36,578 nt of DNA from Marine Group III euryarchaeote CG-Epi1 (GTDB taxonomy: Archaea; Thermoplasmatota; Poseidoniia; MGIII; CG-Epi1), in the NCBI GenBank assembly GCA_001875345.1, contig MIZA01000005.1, positions 1-36,578 on the forward strand, read 5' to 3'. The first letter of the stretch is position 1. Every line of letters begins with the position of its first letter. Below the pieces are notes generated by a model. That model was not told the origin of the DNA. It saw nothing but the letters and a program-made list of their open reading frames with translations, and searched no databases. Of the stretch, positions 26,499 through 35,457 are shown piece by piece. Made by a program: the position numbers and the translations under genes.

Positions 26499-27359
26499 TT
26501 ATTTGAATCTTTGCTGAGATTGCCATACTGCACCTACTAAATGACGAATTAGCCTTGCAGCAAGCGCAGAAGTATTGCCGTTGTCATGAGGCGGACAAAC
26601 TTCAACACAGTCAAAACCTACTATTCTATCTGCAAAGAAGTTGACTGTCTGTATTACTTCATAAGGTGTCATACCCAAAGGTTCAGGAGTTCCCACTCCC
26701 GGTGCAAATGCTGGATCTACGGCATCCATATCTAAACTCAAATAAATCGGCCCTTCTAAATCTTCAATAACGTCTGATAAATATTCCCTAAGTTCAGTCC
26801 AACCAGATTCCAAAAAGTTCAATCCAACTGACCTAGCCTCTGAAATTTCAGATTGAGACACCGAGCGAATACCCACTGGACGTACTTTTTCTATACCAAC
26901 TATTTCGCTAACTCTCCTAGTTACAGTGGCATGAGAGAGAGGATTGCCCTCGTATTCTTTTCTAAAGTCTAAATGAGCATCTAAAATTACAACCGATAAA
27001 GTAGGATATTTTGCATGTAACGCTTTGACTGCAGGAGGAGTCAACGAATGCTCGCCCCCTAAACCTATAGGGAATTTATTTGCGTTAACAATTTTAGAGA
27101 CTAACTCTTCAACTGCAGTTTCATTTTTTTCTTGATCTGAGGAAACATCAATATTTCCCCAATCATTCATAGAAACATCTGTAATATCTACTCCTAACTC
27201 TAGTAAATAAGTTTCAAAATTATAACTATGTTTGCGTATCTCATCAGGGGCTAAAGAAGCTCCCTTTCTGAAACAAGCAGTTCCATCATAAGGGTAGCCA
27301 TAATATACAAATTTCGAATTGTCAAATGATGACTCTGCGTCTGCAAAGAATTCTGTCAC
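26499..27359 (-). CDS. speB: Agmatinase / ureohydrolase family
   Basis: GGEHSLTPPAV, ILDAHLDFR, SLDMDAVDPAFAPGVGTPEPLG metal-binding motifs. Confidence 0.92.
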   Translation of the reverse strand: MTEFFADAESSFDNSKFVYYGYPYDGTACFRKGASLAPDEIRKHSYNFETYLLELGVDITDVSMNDWGNIDVSSDQEKNETAVEELVSKIVNANKFPIGLGGEHSLTPPAVKALHAKYPTLSVVILDAHLDFRKEYEGNPLSHATVTRRVSEIVGIEKVRPVGIRSVSQSEISEARSVGLNFLESGWTELREYLSDVIEDLEGPIYLSLDMDAVDPAFAPGVGTPEPLGMTPYEVIQTVNFFADRIVGFDCVEVCPPHDNGNTSALAARLIRHLVGAVWQSQQRFK

Positions 27360-27360
27360 G

Positions 27361-27756
27361 TTAGTCTGTTACCAGAACTCTACCCATAGCAGATAGATAT
27401 ACTATTTCATTTCCAGGTTCCATATTTCCATGGAATTTTTCTGGAATGACTGATAAGGGCACATTGAATGTATTGTAATCTTCTAAATCCATCATCTGAA
27501 TTTCAGAACCTAAATTGGCTAAAACTTGAGCTTTACGGCGATCTACTTGAGGTACGTGAACCTTGTGTTTTACAGGATGTACCAACGACCTTTTCTGACC
27601 GTCGAAAAGACCAATAGCAACCATACGAGCTTTTGCTTCACCGTGTTTTCCTGGTTTAGATGTAACGTATTCAACTAATTTACATGGTTCATCGTCTATG
27701 ACAATGTATCTGCCTACTTTCAAAGTCCTAATTTCTTGAATTGATGTTTGACTCAT
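27361..27756 (-). CDS. Translation initiation factor aIF5A
   Basis: TSKPGKHGEAKARMVAIGLFDG with the hypusination-site lysine; length 131 aa. Confidence 0.95.
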   Translation of the reverse strand: MSQTSIQEIRTLKVGRYIVIDDEPCKLVEYVTSKPGKHGEAKARMVAIGLFDGQKRSLVHPVKHKVHVPQVDRRKAQVLANLGSEIQMMDLEDYNTFNVPLSVIPEKFHGNMEPGNEIVYLSAMGRVLVTD

Positions 27757-27760
27757 TTAT

Positions 27761-27934
27761 TCACCACTCTAAATCGCGCCACATGTCATCTGAGAGATAC
27801 CCATAAAGAGTATTGCGTCCCGAAATGTTACGCCTTAAACGATTGAAAATATCGATTGATACTTCTAATGCTTGATCATTATTCTCTTCGTGTAAAGCCT
27901 CTAATCGTTGAATCAATTGCTCTATACTAATCAT
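27761..27934 (-). CDS. Small 57-aa protein of unknown function between aIF5A and TBP (not in supplied ORF track)
   Basis: ATG...TGA translating to MISIEQLIQRLEALHEENNDQALEVSIDIFNRLRRNISGRNTLYGYLSDDMWRDLEW; 4-bp gap to the aIF5A start, same strand as both neighbours. Confidence 0.65.
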   Translation of the reverse strand: MISIEQLIQRLEALHEENNDQALEVSIDIFNRLRRNISGRNTLYGYLSDDMWRDLEW

Positions 27935-27938
27935 GGAC

Positions 27939-28490
27939 TTATGTCCTCATTAAACCTGCTGTTGATAGCTCTTCTTTGATGTTTCGAACTGCGTCTTTGA
28001 TGTTATTGACTTCTCTAGCTCCGACACACACCATCTTACCGCTACCGAACAATAAAAGAACAACTTTTGGGTCGTCCATACGGTAAACTAGACCAGGGAA
28101 TGCTTCAGGTTCGTATTCTACATTTTCAAAACCTAATGACATTGCAATCTGAATCAAATTAAGTGTAGATTCCAAATTAGTTGTTGCTACAATATTCTGA
28201 ATGACAATATCTGGTTCATCCTTAACAGGCATATCTAAAACTCTTAATTCATCAACAACCTTGTTTATTGCAACATGAACATCTGGAATTGATCTTGCAC
28301 CTGTACAAACAACTTTACCGCTTCTGAATATCAATACTGCAGTTTTAGGTTCGGCTAGTTTGTAAATCAAACCTGGAAATCTATCCTGATCGTACTCTGC
28401 TCCTTCTAACTGAAAAGCTATATCTTGAAGCATCAATTCTTTACCAATTGATGCACTGGCTACCACGTTTACTACTATAATTTCTGCCAT
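27939..28490 (-). CDS. tbp: TATA-box-binding protein
   Basis: Two direct repeats (FPGLIYKLAEPKTAVLIFRSGKVVCTGARS / FPGLVYRMDDPKVVLLLFGSGKMVCVGARE). Start MAEIIVV at 28490 with AGGAGG SD just upstream; the track start at 28568 is too far upstream. Confidence 0.96.
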   Translation of the reverse strand: MAEIIVVNVVASASIGKELMLQDIAFQLEGAEYDQDRFPGLIYKLAEPKTAVLIFRSGKVVCTGARSIPDVHVAINKVVDELRVLDMPVKDEPDIVIQNIVATTNLESTLNLIQIAMSLGFENVEYEPEAFPGLVYRMDDPKVVLLLFGSGKMVCVGAREVNNIKDAVRNIKEELSTAGLMRT

Positions 28491-28512
28491 AGTTCCTCCT
28501 CGGAGAACTGTG

Positions 28513-28543
28513 TATATAAAGGGCCTATTTAAAGGTTTAAATA
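28513..28543 (-). promoter_or_regulatory. tbp promoter region: three TATA-like boxes, two forming a perfect inverted repeat
   Basis: TATATAAA (28513-28520), TATTTAAA (28526-28533), GG, TTTAAATA (28536-28543). Confidence 0.6.
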
Positions 28544-28639
28544 CCCTTTTTAAAAAAAAGAAAGACAAATATTAATCGTGAATACGACGAAAAACATACG
28601 TATCAACCTTTTTTACAAGCCATCTAATTAAATAACATA

Positions 28640-29596
28640 ATGGGAAAATATGCCGCATCAATGGAAGATGTGATTGCTGCATCAAAAAGAATTAAAGGTC
28701 ACGGACATCGAACTCCTATACTTACCAATAAAACTATTAATCAATTAACTGGTAAAAAAATATTCTTTAAATGCGAAAACTTCCAAAAAATAGGTGCATT
28801 CAAGTTTCGAGGCGGATGGAATGCCATCTCCTCTCTAAGTGATGAGGAAGCTAAAAAAGGAGTTTGTACCCACAGTAGTGGAAACCATGCCCAAGCCGTA
28901 GCATATGCTGCGATGAAACGTAATATTCCAGCATACATCGTTATGCCCGAAAATGCTCCAAAAGTTAAAATTCAAGCCGTAGAAGGATACAATGCTAAAA
29001 TAACTCTATGTAAACCTACTCTGAAAGCAAGAAGAGAAACATTAGAAAAGATTGCTGAAAAGACGGGCGCATATGTTGTTCACCCGTTCAATGAACCAAA
29101 AGTAATCGCAGGACAAGGTACAGCTGCGTTAGAATTAATAGAAGATGTCGGAGATTTGGATGCCATTTGTGCTCCAATCGGAGGCGGTGGACTAATGTCG
29201 GGAACGTGTATTGCTGCCAAAGACATGCTACCTAATGTTAGATTATTTGGTGCCGAACCAAAAGGTGCAGATGACGCATATAGATCTTTGAAGGAAGGTA
29301 AACTTTTGCCTCAGGAAAATCCGAATACCATTTGCGATGGGCTTTTGACAAGTATGGGAGAAAATACTTGGAATATTTTGAAAGACCATTTAGAAGACAT
29401 AATTACTGTTGATGATGAAGAAGTCGTTACCGCTATGAGATTAGTTTGGGAAAGAATGAAAATCATTATCGAACCTAGCTGCGCAACTCCACTTGCAGCT
29501 GTTTTAACTCCTGAATTTAAAAGATTAGAAAATATAGAAACTATTGGAATTATTTTAACAGGTGGAAACGTAGATTTATCAAAATTACCCTTCTAA
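28640..29596 (+). CDS. PLP-dependent threonine/serine dehydratase (fold type II; may be serine racemase-like)
   Basis: FFKCENFQKIGAFKFRGGWNA (PLP lysine), SSGNHAQAVAYAA, PIGGGGLMSG. Confidence 0.92.
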   Translation: MGKYAASMEDVIAASKRIKGHGHRTPILTNKTINQLTGKKIFFKCENFQKIGAFKFRGGWNAISSLSDEEAKKGVCTHSSGNHAQAVAYAAMKRNIPAYIVMPENAPKVKIQAVEGYNAKITLCKPTLKARRETLEKIAEKTGAYVVHPFNEPKVIAGQGTAALELIEDVGDLDAICAPIGGGGLMSGTCIAAKDMLPNVRLFGAEPKGADDAYRSLKEGKLLPQENPNTICDGLLTSMGENTWNILKDHLEDIITVDDEEVVTAMRLVWERMKIIIEPSCATPLAAVLTPEFKRLENIETIGIILTGGNVDLSKLPF

Positions 29597-29602
29597 AATA
29601 CG

Positions 29603-29679
29603 TGGCGGGCCTGCAGGGATTCGAACCCTGGATCTTCTGGTTAGAAGCCAGACGCCCTTCCAGGCTAGGCTACAGGCCC
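29603..29679 (-). tRNA. tRNA-Arg (UCU), 3' CCA encoded
   Basis: Acceptor GGGCCTG/CAGGCCC, anticodon arm TCTGG-CTTCTAA-CCAGA, T-loop TTCGAAT, then G-CCA. Confidence 0.93.
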
Positions 29680-29682
29680 TAA

Positions 29683-30933
29683 TTACGTTTGAGAAGAGGT
29701 TGCATTTATTGTTTTGTCAGGAATTGGGATATTTAGATGATCAATTATTCTTTCAGCGGAAAATAAAGCTCCCTGAACTGAAGGATGAGTCGTATAATCG
29801 CCGGCGAGTAGAATTCCTTTCTCAGAGATAGGCTCTCTGATTCTCCCTATGTGCTCAGTATCTATCAAAGGCAATGCATTATCTACTTTAGTAACTGTTA
29901 CGAACTCCCATTCTCTAACTTGCTTACCAAACCAAGTCTCGAACTCCGATAGGATTTCGTCCTGATTATCTTTTAATGAATCTGAATCTTTTCCAATAAC
30001 TGTTGCAATTACTAACTGAGGATGATAGGGGTGTGAGTGGGCATGGAGAATTTTATTCCCGTTCAAACCATATTTCTCATTAATCAGTAATCTATGCTTA
30101 GATAATGGATTTTTAGAGGACTTAAACACAATTGTTGCGGTTTTCTTTACCTTTTTCACCGGTTTACGATTTAAAAGTTGGAAGCTAACGTTTTGCGGAG
30201 TAGCTAAAATTACTTTATCAAAGTTATCTGTTTGCTCGTTACAAGTAATAGTTGTTGATGACACGGTGTCAACTTTAGAATTTAGACGTACTTGCGTACT
30301 AATTAATTTGTTGGCTAATTGGTTAGGAACTGCTTGAATGCCACCCTTTAGCATAATCATTGAGCCCAAACTCATTGCTGCCCAAGTAAAGGAAGCAAAA
30401 CTCATACGTTCTTCCAAATCTGGATCTAGAGTAATTCCTGCAAATAAAGGACGAAGAATATTCTGAACAATATCATCTGAGAATCCCCTTTCTTTAAATC
30501 CATCCATAATATTTTTAGATTTAAAATCGAGAGGTAACTCGATATCTTTCCTGTTTGAGGCTAACCTCCATCTCAAAAGTCTGAGGCCATCACGTAAACC
30601 TGTCGCTCTCAACGTTGGAAAAAGCTTGAGAGGCATGCTTATTGCATCTGCAAGTAATTTTCTCTTCCCAGTGTCAGGATCAATACTTTCTGTGCATTTT
30701 TCCATTTCTTTATATTCGAGTTTACTGAAATCAATCCATCGATGTAATGCGGGATAAGCTGTATGTAATACATGAAAACCAATATCGATTATGTATGGGC
30801 CGAAACGTATAGAAGACATTCTACCTCCGATATCGCTCTCTGATTCAAAAATAACTACTTCATGTCCCGCTTTTTCTGCAGCTAAAGAAATAGCTAAGCC
30901 TGAAATTCCTGCTCCAACTACCCCTATTTTCAT
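29683..30933 (-). CDS. FAD-dependent amine oxidase/protoporphyrinogen oxidase-like oxidoreductase
   Basis: MKIGVVGAGISGLAISLAAEKAGHEVVIFESESDIGGRMSS Rossmann motif; C-terminal GILLAGDYTTHPSVQGALFSAERI. Confidence 0.85.
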   Translation of the reverse strand: MKIGVVGAGISGLAISLAAEKAGHEVVIFESESDIGGRMSSIRFGPYIIDIGFHVLHTAYPALHRWIDFSKLEYKEMEKCTESIDPDTGKRKLLADAISMPLKLFPTLRATGLRDGLRLLRWRLASNRKDIELPLDFKSKNIMDGFKERGFSDDIVQNILRPLFAGITLDPDLEERMSFASFTWAAMSLGSMIMLKGGIQAVPNQLANKLISTQVRLNSKVDTVSSTTITCNEQTDNFDKVILATPQNVSFQLLNRKPVKKVKKTATIVFKSSKNPLSKHRLLINEKYGLNGNKILHAHSHPYHPQLVIATVIGKDSDSLKDNQDEILSEFETWFGKQVREWEFVTVTKVDNALPLIDTEHIGRIREPISEKGILLAGDYTTHPSVQGALFSAERIIDHLNIPIPDKTINATSSQT

Positions 30934-30942
30934 TTAAAAAAA

Positions 30943-32946
30943 TTAATGGACTTCGCTACCGTCTTCTATGTCTTTATCTGGTTCTAGTAAGCTAACTACT
31001 CCTTCTCCTTCTGCAGCGAGTAACATACCATTTGATTGCTCACCTCTAAATTTTGCAGGTGCTAAATTAACTAAAACAGCAATTTTTTTTCCTAATAAAT
31101 CTTTGTGTTCGTAAATACCTCTTAGCCCAGTTACAATCCTCTTGACTGGTCCTCCAAAATTAACGTCGAGAAGCCACAGCTTATCTGCATTAGGATGTTC
31201 TTGAACCTTCTCAACGGTTCCAATTCGTATGTCTAATTTCTTAAAATCATCAAAAGTGACTTCAGGTTTGACATTAGCTAGCTCGTTTGTTTCTTCTGGT
31301 GGCATTTCTTTCTCCAATATTTCTTCCATATTTAATTTTGTAAACAAGGGAAGGGGTTGTTTTAATTCAAAACTGTCTTGAAAGTCAAGTGCTGAATTCC
31401 AACCTAAATCTTCAATTTTAGAGTCTTTACCCAAGAAATCCCACGCTTTCTGGGATGATTCTGGCAAAAACGGTGACATTAAAACAGATAAACTACTAGA
31501 AAAATTTAAGAATTGAACTAGAGTCGTTTCACAAGCTTCTCTATCTGCCTTAACTTGTTTCCATGGGGCTGCATCGTTTAACGCTATATTTCCTGCTTGG
31601 GACAATTCCATTATGGCCTGCAATGCTTTCTTAAATTTACAAGCTTCTAAAGCTTCAGATACTTTATCAAAAGCTATTTTTGTCTTTTCGTTTAATTCAT
31701 TATTGACAGGATTTTTTGACGATAGTCCCTCTGGGAAATTTTTATTCGCAAATGACATTACTCTGTACATTAAATTACCATAATTGCCTATCAATTCAGT
31801 ATTTATGCGAGTTACATAATCTTCCCATGTGAAATTAGCATCTTTTTGTTCAGGCATAATGGATGCTAAGTAAAATCGTAATAATTCAGGATCATATCTA
31901 TCAAGGTAATCAGGAATCCAAATTGCGTGCCTTCTTGATTTAGAAAACTGGGAAGAATCTAATAATAAATATTCGTTAGCTGGAACATCGTATGGTAACT
32001 TATAACCACAGCCTGAAAGCATAGCTGGCCAAATTATTGTATGGAAAGGAATATTATCTTTAGCCATGAAATAGTAATGCTCTGAATCTTCATTTTCCCA
32101 CCATTTTTTCCACTCGTCTGGCTTCCCTTGGTTTTTTGCCCAATGTACTGAAGCTGAATAATAACCCATTACGGCTTCGAACCAAACGTACATCCTCTTA
32201 TTTTCATAACCTTCCCTTGGTATTTCGATTCCCCAATCTAGGTCTCTTGTAACTGCCCTATCAATTAATCCCTCTTTGAGCCAATTTCTGGTAAAATTAA
32301 TAACTGAAGGACGCCAATGCTCTTTTCCTTCTGATAACCATTCTAACAATACATCTCTAAATTCAGATAATTTGAAAAATAAATGCTCAGTCTCTCTGAA
32401 CTCAATCTTAGCATCTGGATTTAATTTAGAACGTGGATTAATTAGTTCTTTAGAATCTAAAGTTTTACCGCAATCATCACACTGATCACCTCTTGCTGAG
32501 TCATAGTTACAATGAGGGCAAGTTCCTTCCACATATCTGTCTGGTAAAAATTGATTTGCAATAGGATCGTAAGGCTCCTCTGAGATTCTGGGCTCGATGT
32601 AACCGTTATCATCTAACTTTTTTAGAATAGATAAAGCAACTTCAGCATGCTCTTCGGTATGAGTGTGGCTGAAAAGATCAAAAGAAATTCCCATTCGCTC
32701 AATTGAATCGCTGTTAAGCTTGTGATATTCCATCGCTACTTGTTCTGGAGTTTTACCTTCTTGTTGAGCTGTAACTGTGATTGGTGTACCATGCATATCG
32801 CTTCCACTAACCATCAAGACTTTGTTACCTTTTAGACGATGGTATCTTGCAAATATGTCTGGTGGCAAATAACAACCAGCCATATGCCCCAAATGCAAAG
32901 GGCCGTTGGCATACGGCCATGCCACACATACTAAGACGTGCTTCAC
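30943..32946 (-). CDS. metG: Methionyl-tRNA synthetase with C-terminal EMAP/Trbp tRNA-binding domain
   Basis: AWPYANGPLHLGHMAGCYLPPDIFARYHRL, zinc-knuckle CPHCNYDSARGDQCDDCG, SSQFSKSRRHAIW; C-terminal FDDFKKLDIRIGTVEKVQEHPNADKLWLL. Confidence 0.96.
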   Translation of the reverse strand: MKHVLVCVAWPYANGPLHLGHMAGCYLPPDIFARYHRLKGNKVLMVSGSDMHGTPITVTAQQEGKTPEQVAMEYHKLNSDSIERMGISFDLFSHTHTEEHAEVALSILKKLDDNGYIEPRISEEPYDPIANQFLPDRYVEGTCPHCNYDSARGDQCDDCGKTLDSKELINPRSKLNPDAKIEFRETEHLFFKLSEFRDVLLEWLSEGKEHWRPSVINFTRNWLKEGLIDRAVTRDLDWGIEIPREGYENKRMYVWFEAVMGYYSASVHWAKNQGKPDEWKKWWENEDSEHYYFMAKDNIPFHTIIWPAMLSGCGYKLPYDVPANEYLLLDSSQFSKSRRHAIWIPDYLDRYDPELLRFYLASIMPEQKDANFTWEDYVTRINTELIGNYGNLMYRVMSFANKNFPEGLSSKNPVNNELNEKTKIAFDKVSEALEACKFKKALQAIMELSQAGNIALNDAAPWKQVKADREACETTLVQFLNFSSSLSVLMSPFLPESSQKAWDFLGKDSKIEDLGWNSALDFQDSFELKQPLPLFTKLNMEEILEKEMPPEETNELANVKPEVTFDDFKKLDIRIGTVEKVQEHPNADKLWLLDVNFGGPVKRIVTGLRGIYEHKDLLGKKIAVLVNLAPAKFRGEQSNGMLLAAEGEGVVSLLEPDKDIEDGSEVH

Positions 32947-32977
32947 AATTATATGAATTTCATGCTGTTATAATAGA

Positions 32978-33748
32978 TTATGCAAAAATAACTACTAACG
33001 TGATAAATCCATTCCAGATCGCGTGAGCTATCATACTTGGATAAATACTTCCAGTTTTAACTCTTAACCAACCATATAGACATCCGCCACCAAATGCTAA
33101 AGCCATAGCAATTGGTTCATGGGCTATAGAGAAAACAAATGAAGATATTACTATTGATTTAATGGGACTGTAACGCTTCAATAGCATCGTTAAGATAAAT
33201 CCTCTAAACAAAAATTCCTCAGCAAATGGAGTAAATACAGAAACCGTAAGGGCCAGAATTACAAGGGAAAATCCAGAAGATTCTTTGAATAAATTGATTA
33301 CTTCCTGCTGTTCTGCATCTGGAAATACTAGAAGTGTAAATGCTGCATGAAGTGGCAATATAACAAAGACATCAAGTAAAAGGACCCAGCCTATTAATTT
33401 CCAGGTATCTACATTATTTTCAAAAGATAATAATCCCTTAATTTCTTCCTTAGGAAGTATATTTTGGAGGACAACTAGAACTAAGACGCCGGCTGAAATT
33501 GTGAATAGAGGAAGAAATACTTCTTCGCTGTTAACAACTGTTGCTGTAAGCATTAGGAGTAAAAAAAGGCCAATGAACATAGAGATAATCGAGGACCAAA
33601 CATAAAGTGTTGATTTCTTTTCGATGTCTGTTTCACTAACTTCTACCTTAGAACCTGATTTGGATTCGCGCCAACATTCACTACTACAGTATATTTGATA
33701 TTCTATGTCAGATAGAATTGGCTTTGAACAATGTTTACAGTATTCCAT
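32978..33748 (-). CDS. CPBP (CAAX/ABI) family intramembrane metalloprotease with N-terminal zinc-finger-like motif
   Basis: FAEEFLFRGFIL, SIAHEP, IAHAIWNG; N-terminal CKHCSKPILSDIEYQIYCSSEC. Confidence 0.88.
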   Translation of the reverse strand: MEYCKHCSKPILSDIEYQIYCSSECWRESKSGSKVEVSETDIEKKSTLYVWSSIISMFIGLFLLLMLTATVVNSEEVFLPLFTISAGVLVLVVLQNILPKEEIKGLLSFENNVDTWKLIGWVLLLDVFVILPLHAAFTLLVFPDAEQQEVINLFKESSGFSLVILALTVSVFTPFAEEFLFRGFILTMLLKRYSPIKSIVISSFVFSIAHEPIAMALAFGGGCLYGWLRVKTGSIYPSMIAHAIWNGFITLVVIFA

Positions 33749-33754
33749 ACTATT

Positions 33755-34309
33755 CTATTGCAATAAAAAATCTATTAATTTTCTCATTGCTTTACCTCGA
33801 TGACTAATACTGTTTTTCTCTTCAGATGCTAATTCTGCAAATGTTTTGTCAAATCCGTCTGGAATAAAGATAGGATCATACCCAAAACCCCCATCTCCTC
33901 TTAACTCGTTAATCAGAGTTCCGCTGCACTCCCCTACAAACTTTTGCTTTTCACCTGATTCTGTGAGTAAGCCTAATACACATCTGAAAGTGCATGCTCT
34001 ATCATCAACACCTTCCATTTGTCTAAGAACTCCTGTGAGACCGATTGTATCATAAATATATCGAGTATAAGTTCCTGGAAATCCATCAAAGTTATCAATG
34101 AAAACGCCAGAATCGTCAATAACAAACGGAGGTTCTATTTTTTCCCCGAGCCAAGAAAGTCCGAAATCTACAACCTCTTCCAAACTTGATGCTTGAATCT
34201 CAGGATAGTCAATATTATTTTGAACAGGAAGATATTTTGAATCTCCAAAAATTTCTTTAAACTCTCTTATTTTTCCGTTGTTTGAAGTAATAATCTGAAG
34301 CTCAGGCAT
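33755..34309 (-). CDS. XTP/dITP diphosphatase (RdgB/HAM1 family)
   Basis: ITSNNGKIREFKEIFG, FVIDDSGVFIDNFDGFPGTYTRY, GGFGYDPIFIPDG, SHRGKAM. Confidence 0.94.
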   Translation of the reverse strand: MPELQIITSNNGKIREFKEIFGDSKYLPVQNNIDYPEIQASSLEEVVDFGLSWLGEKIEPPFVIDDSGVFIDNFDGFPGTYTRYIYDTIGLTGVLRQMEGVDDRACTFRCVLGLLTESGEKQKFVGECSGTLINELRGDGGFGYDPIFIPDGFDKTFAELASEEKNSISHRGKAMRKLIDFLLQ

Positions 34310-34365
34310 TTTATCGTTGAAACTGATTAGCCACTTGCTATAATTAATTATTCAACGTAATTACC

Positions 34366-34372
34366 TTATATG
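34366..34372 (+). promoter_or_regulatory. TATA-like box for tRNA-Ser
   Basis: TTATATG centred about 26 bp upstream of the mature tRNA 5' end. Confidence 0.5.
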
Positions 34373-34394
34373 CCTTCTTAGTCGGAACGTACTA

Positions 34395-34482
34395 GCGGGG
34401 GTCGCATAGTCTGGCCATTGCGTTGGATTGCTAATCCAATGGGATTTATCCCACGGGGGTTCAAATCCCCCTCCCCGCGCCA
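34395..34482 (+). tRNA. tRNA-Ser (GCU), 3' CCA encoded
   Basis: Acceptor GCGGGGG/TCCCCGC, anticodon arm TTGGA-TTGCTAA-TCCAA, variable arm TGGGA-TTTA-TCCCA, T-arm GGGGG-TTCAAAT-CCCCC, G-CCA. Confidence 0.95.
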
Positions 34483-34531
34483 TCCTATCGTCTTAAGAAA
34501 AGTTAATATGTGAGTCTAGAATACAACATTC

Positions 34532-34840
34532 GTGGAAGAAAAAGAATTGAAGGTTTTGAAATTAGACGAAATAACCGAATTAATATGGAATATTTTTATT
34601 GCATTGTTTATAATAATTCTAATAATCTCATTTATTAGCGGATATGGTATATGGACTACAGGTGCAATCACAGTCATATTTTTGCTTCCTGTTGTTTGTA
34701 TTATTTCGGGAATCTTAATTACGATATTGAGGAAATTAAATTATGTTGAAACTGATGGGGAATGGAGTACATTAGATTTAATGAAGTCAGTTTTTTCTGT
34801 CTACTGGAAGGATGCGGATGGTAGGTTCTGGTGGGGATGA
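34532..34840 (+). CDS. Small membrane protein of unknown function (two predicted TM helices)
   Basis: GTG-started 102-aa ORF with LIWNIFIALFIIILIISFISGYG and GAITVIFLLPVVCIISGILI hydrophobic stretches. Confidence 0.55.
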   Translation: MEEKELKVLKLDEITELIWNIFIALFIIILIISFISGYGIWTTGAITVIFLLPVVCIISGILITILRKLNYVETDGEWSTLDLMKSVFSVYWKDADGRFWWG

Positions 34841-34878
34841 GATTACTTCCTGCTTGCATTCACATACTCCTCACGCCG

Positions 34879-35382
34879 TTATAATTTCATAAATTCTAGT
34901 TCTAAAACTTCTTTACCAACTAAAGTCTTTGATTTGTGATAAGAGTCTTCCCTAAAGTCAAATGGATGAGTTAGATAATTCAAATTTTTATCATAAGTCT
35001 TGTGCAAGAAATTTTCCCAAAGATAACCATGCGTTCCTCCTGCTGAAAGGAAGTCTCCTCCTGAAACTCGTTTAATCTGCGTGATTACTTTAGTAATATC
35101 TGTTGAAAATGAAAGCGTACCTGTCTCCATGACTACGAAAGAATCATCACCGAATTGTGCCCAGGCCTCCATGTCATTAATGTCCATTCTAGTACATCTA
35201 TCACAACCATTAAGGTCTATTGTTACATCTCCGTGACCACAATTAGGAAACCAATCAGAAATGAACTGAAAATATGTACCTCGACATGGATCTCCTATCA
35301 CCATTAATTTTTTTCCTTTATCCTTTGCTATCTGAACTGCATCATCATAAAATCTTTTAGTCATGAAGTGTCTTTTAATCAC
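34879..35382 (-). CDS. Hypothetical protein with GDPCRGTYF and CGHGDVTIDLNGCDRCTRMD motifs
   Basis: Clean 167-aa ORF with no overlapping alternative. Alpha/beta-looking sequence, possibly methyltransferase-like (weak). Confidence 0.7.
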   Translation of the reverse strand: MIKRHFMTKRFYDDAVQIAKDKGKKLMVIGDPCRGTYFQFISDWFPNCGHGDVTIDLNGCDRCTRMDINDMEAWAQFGDDSFVVMETGTLSFSTDITKVITQIKRVSGGDFLSAGGTHGYLWENFLHKTYDKNLNYLTHPFDFREDSYHKSKTLVGKEVLELEFMKL

Positions 35383-35425
35383 TAATCAACTGACTAGAGG
35401 ACTGCAAATAAATGTGACCCGTGTA

Positions 35426-35438
35426 AAGTATATATATT
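35426..35438 (+). promoter_or_regulatory. TATA box for the secreted thioredoxin-like gene; spacing fits a leaderless or near-leaderless transcript
   Basis: gtgtAAAGTATATATATTcc ends about 20 bp upstream of ATG 35458. Confidence 0.55.
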
Positions 35439-35457
35439 CCCAATTGAATCTATAAAT

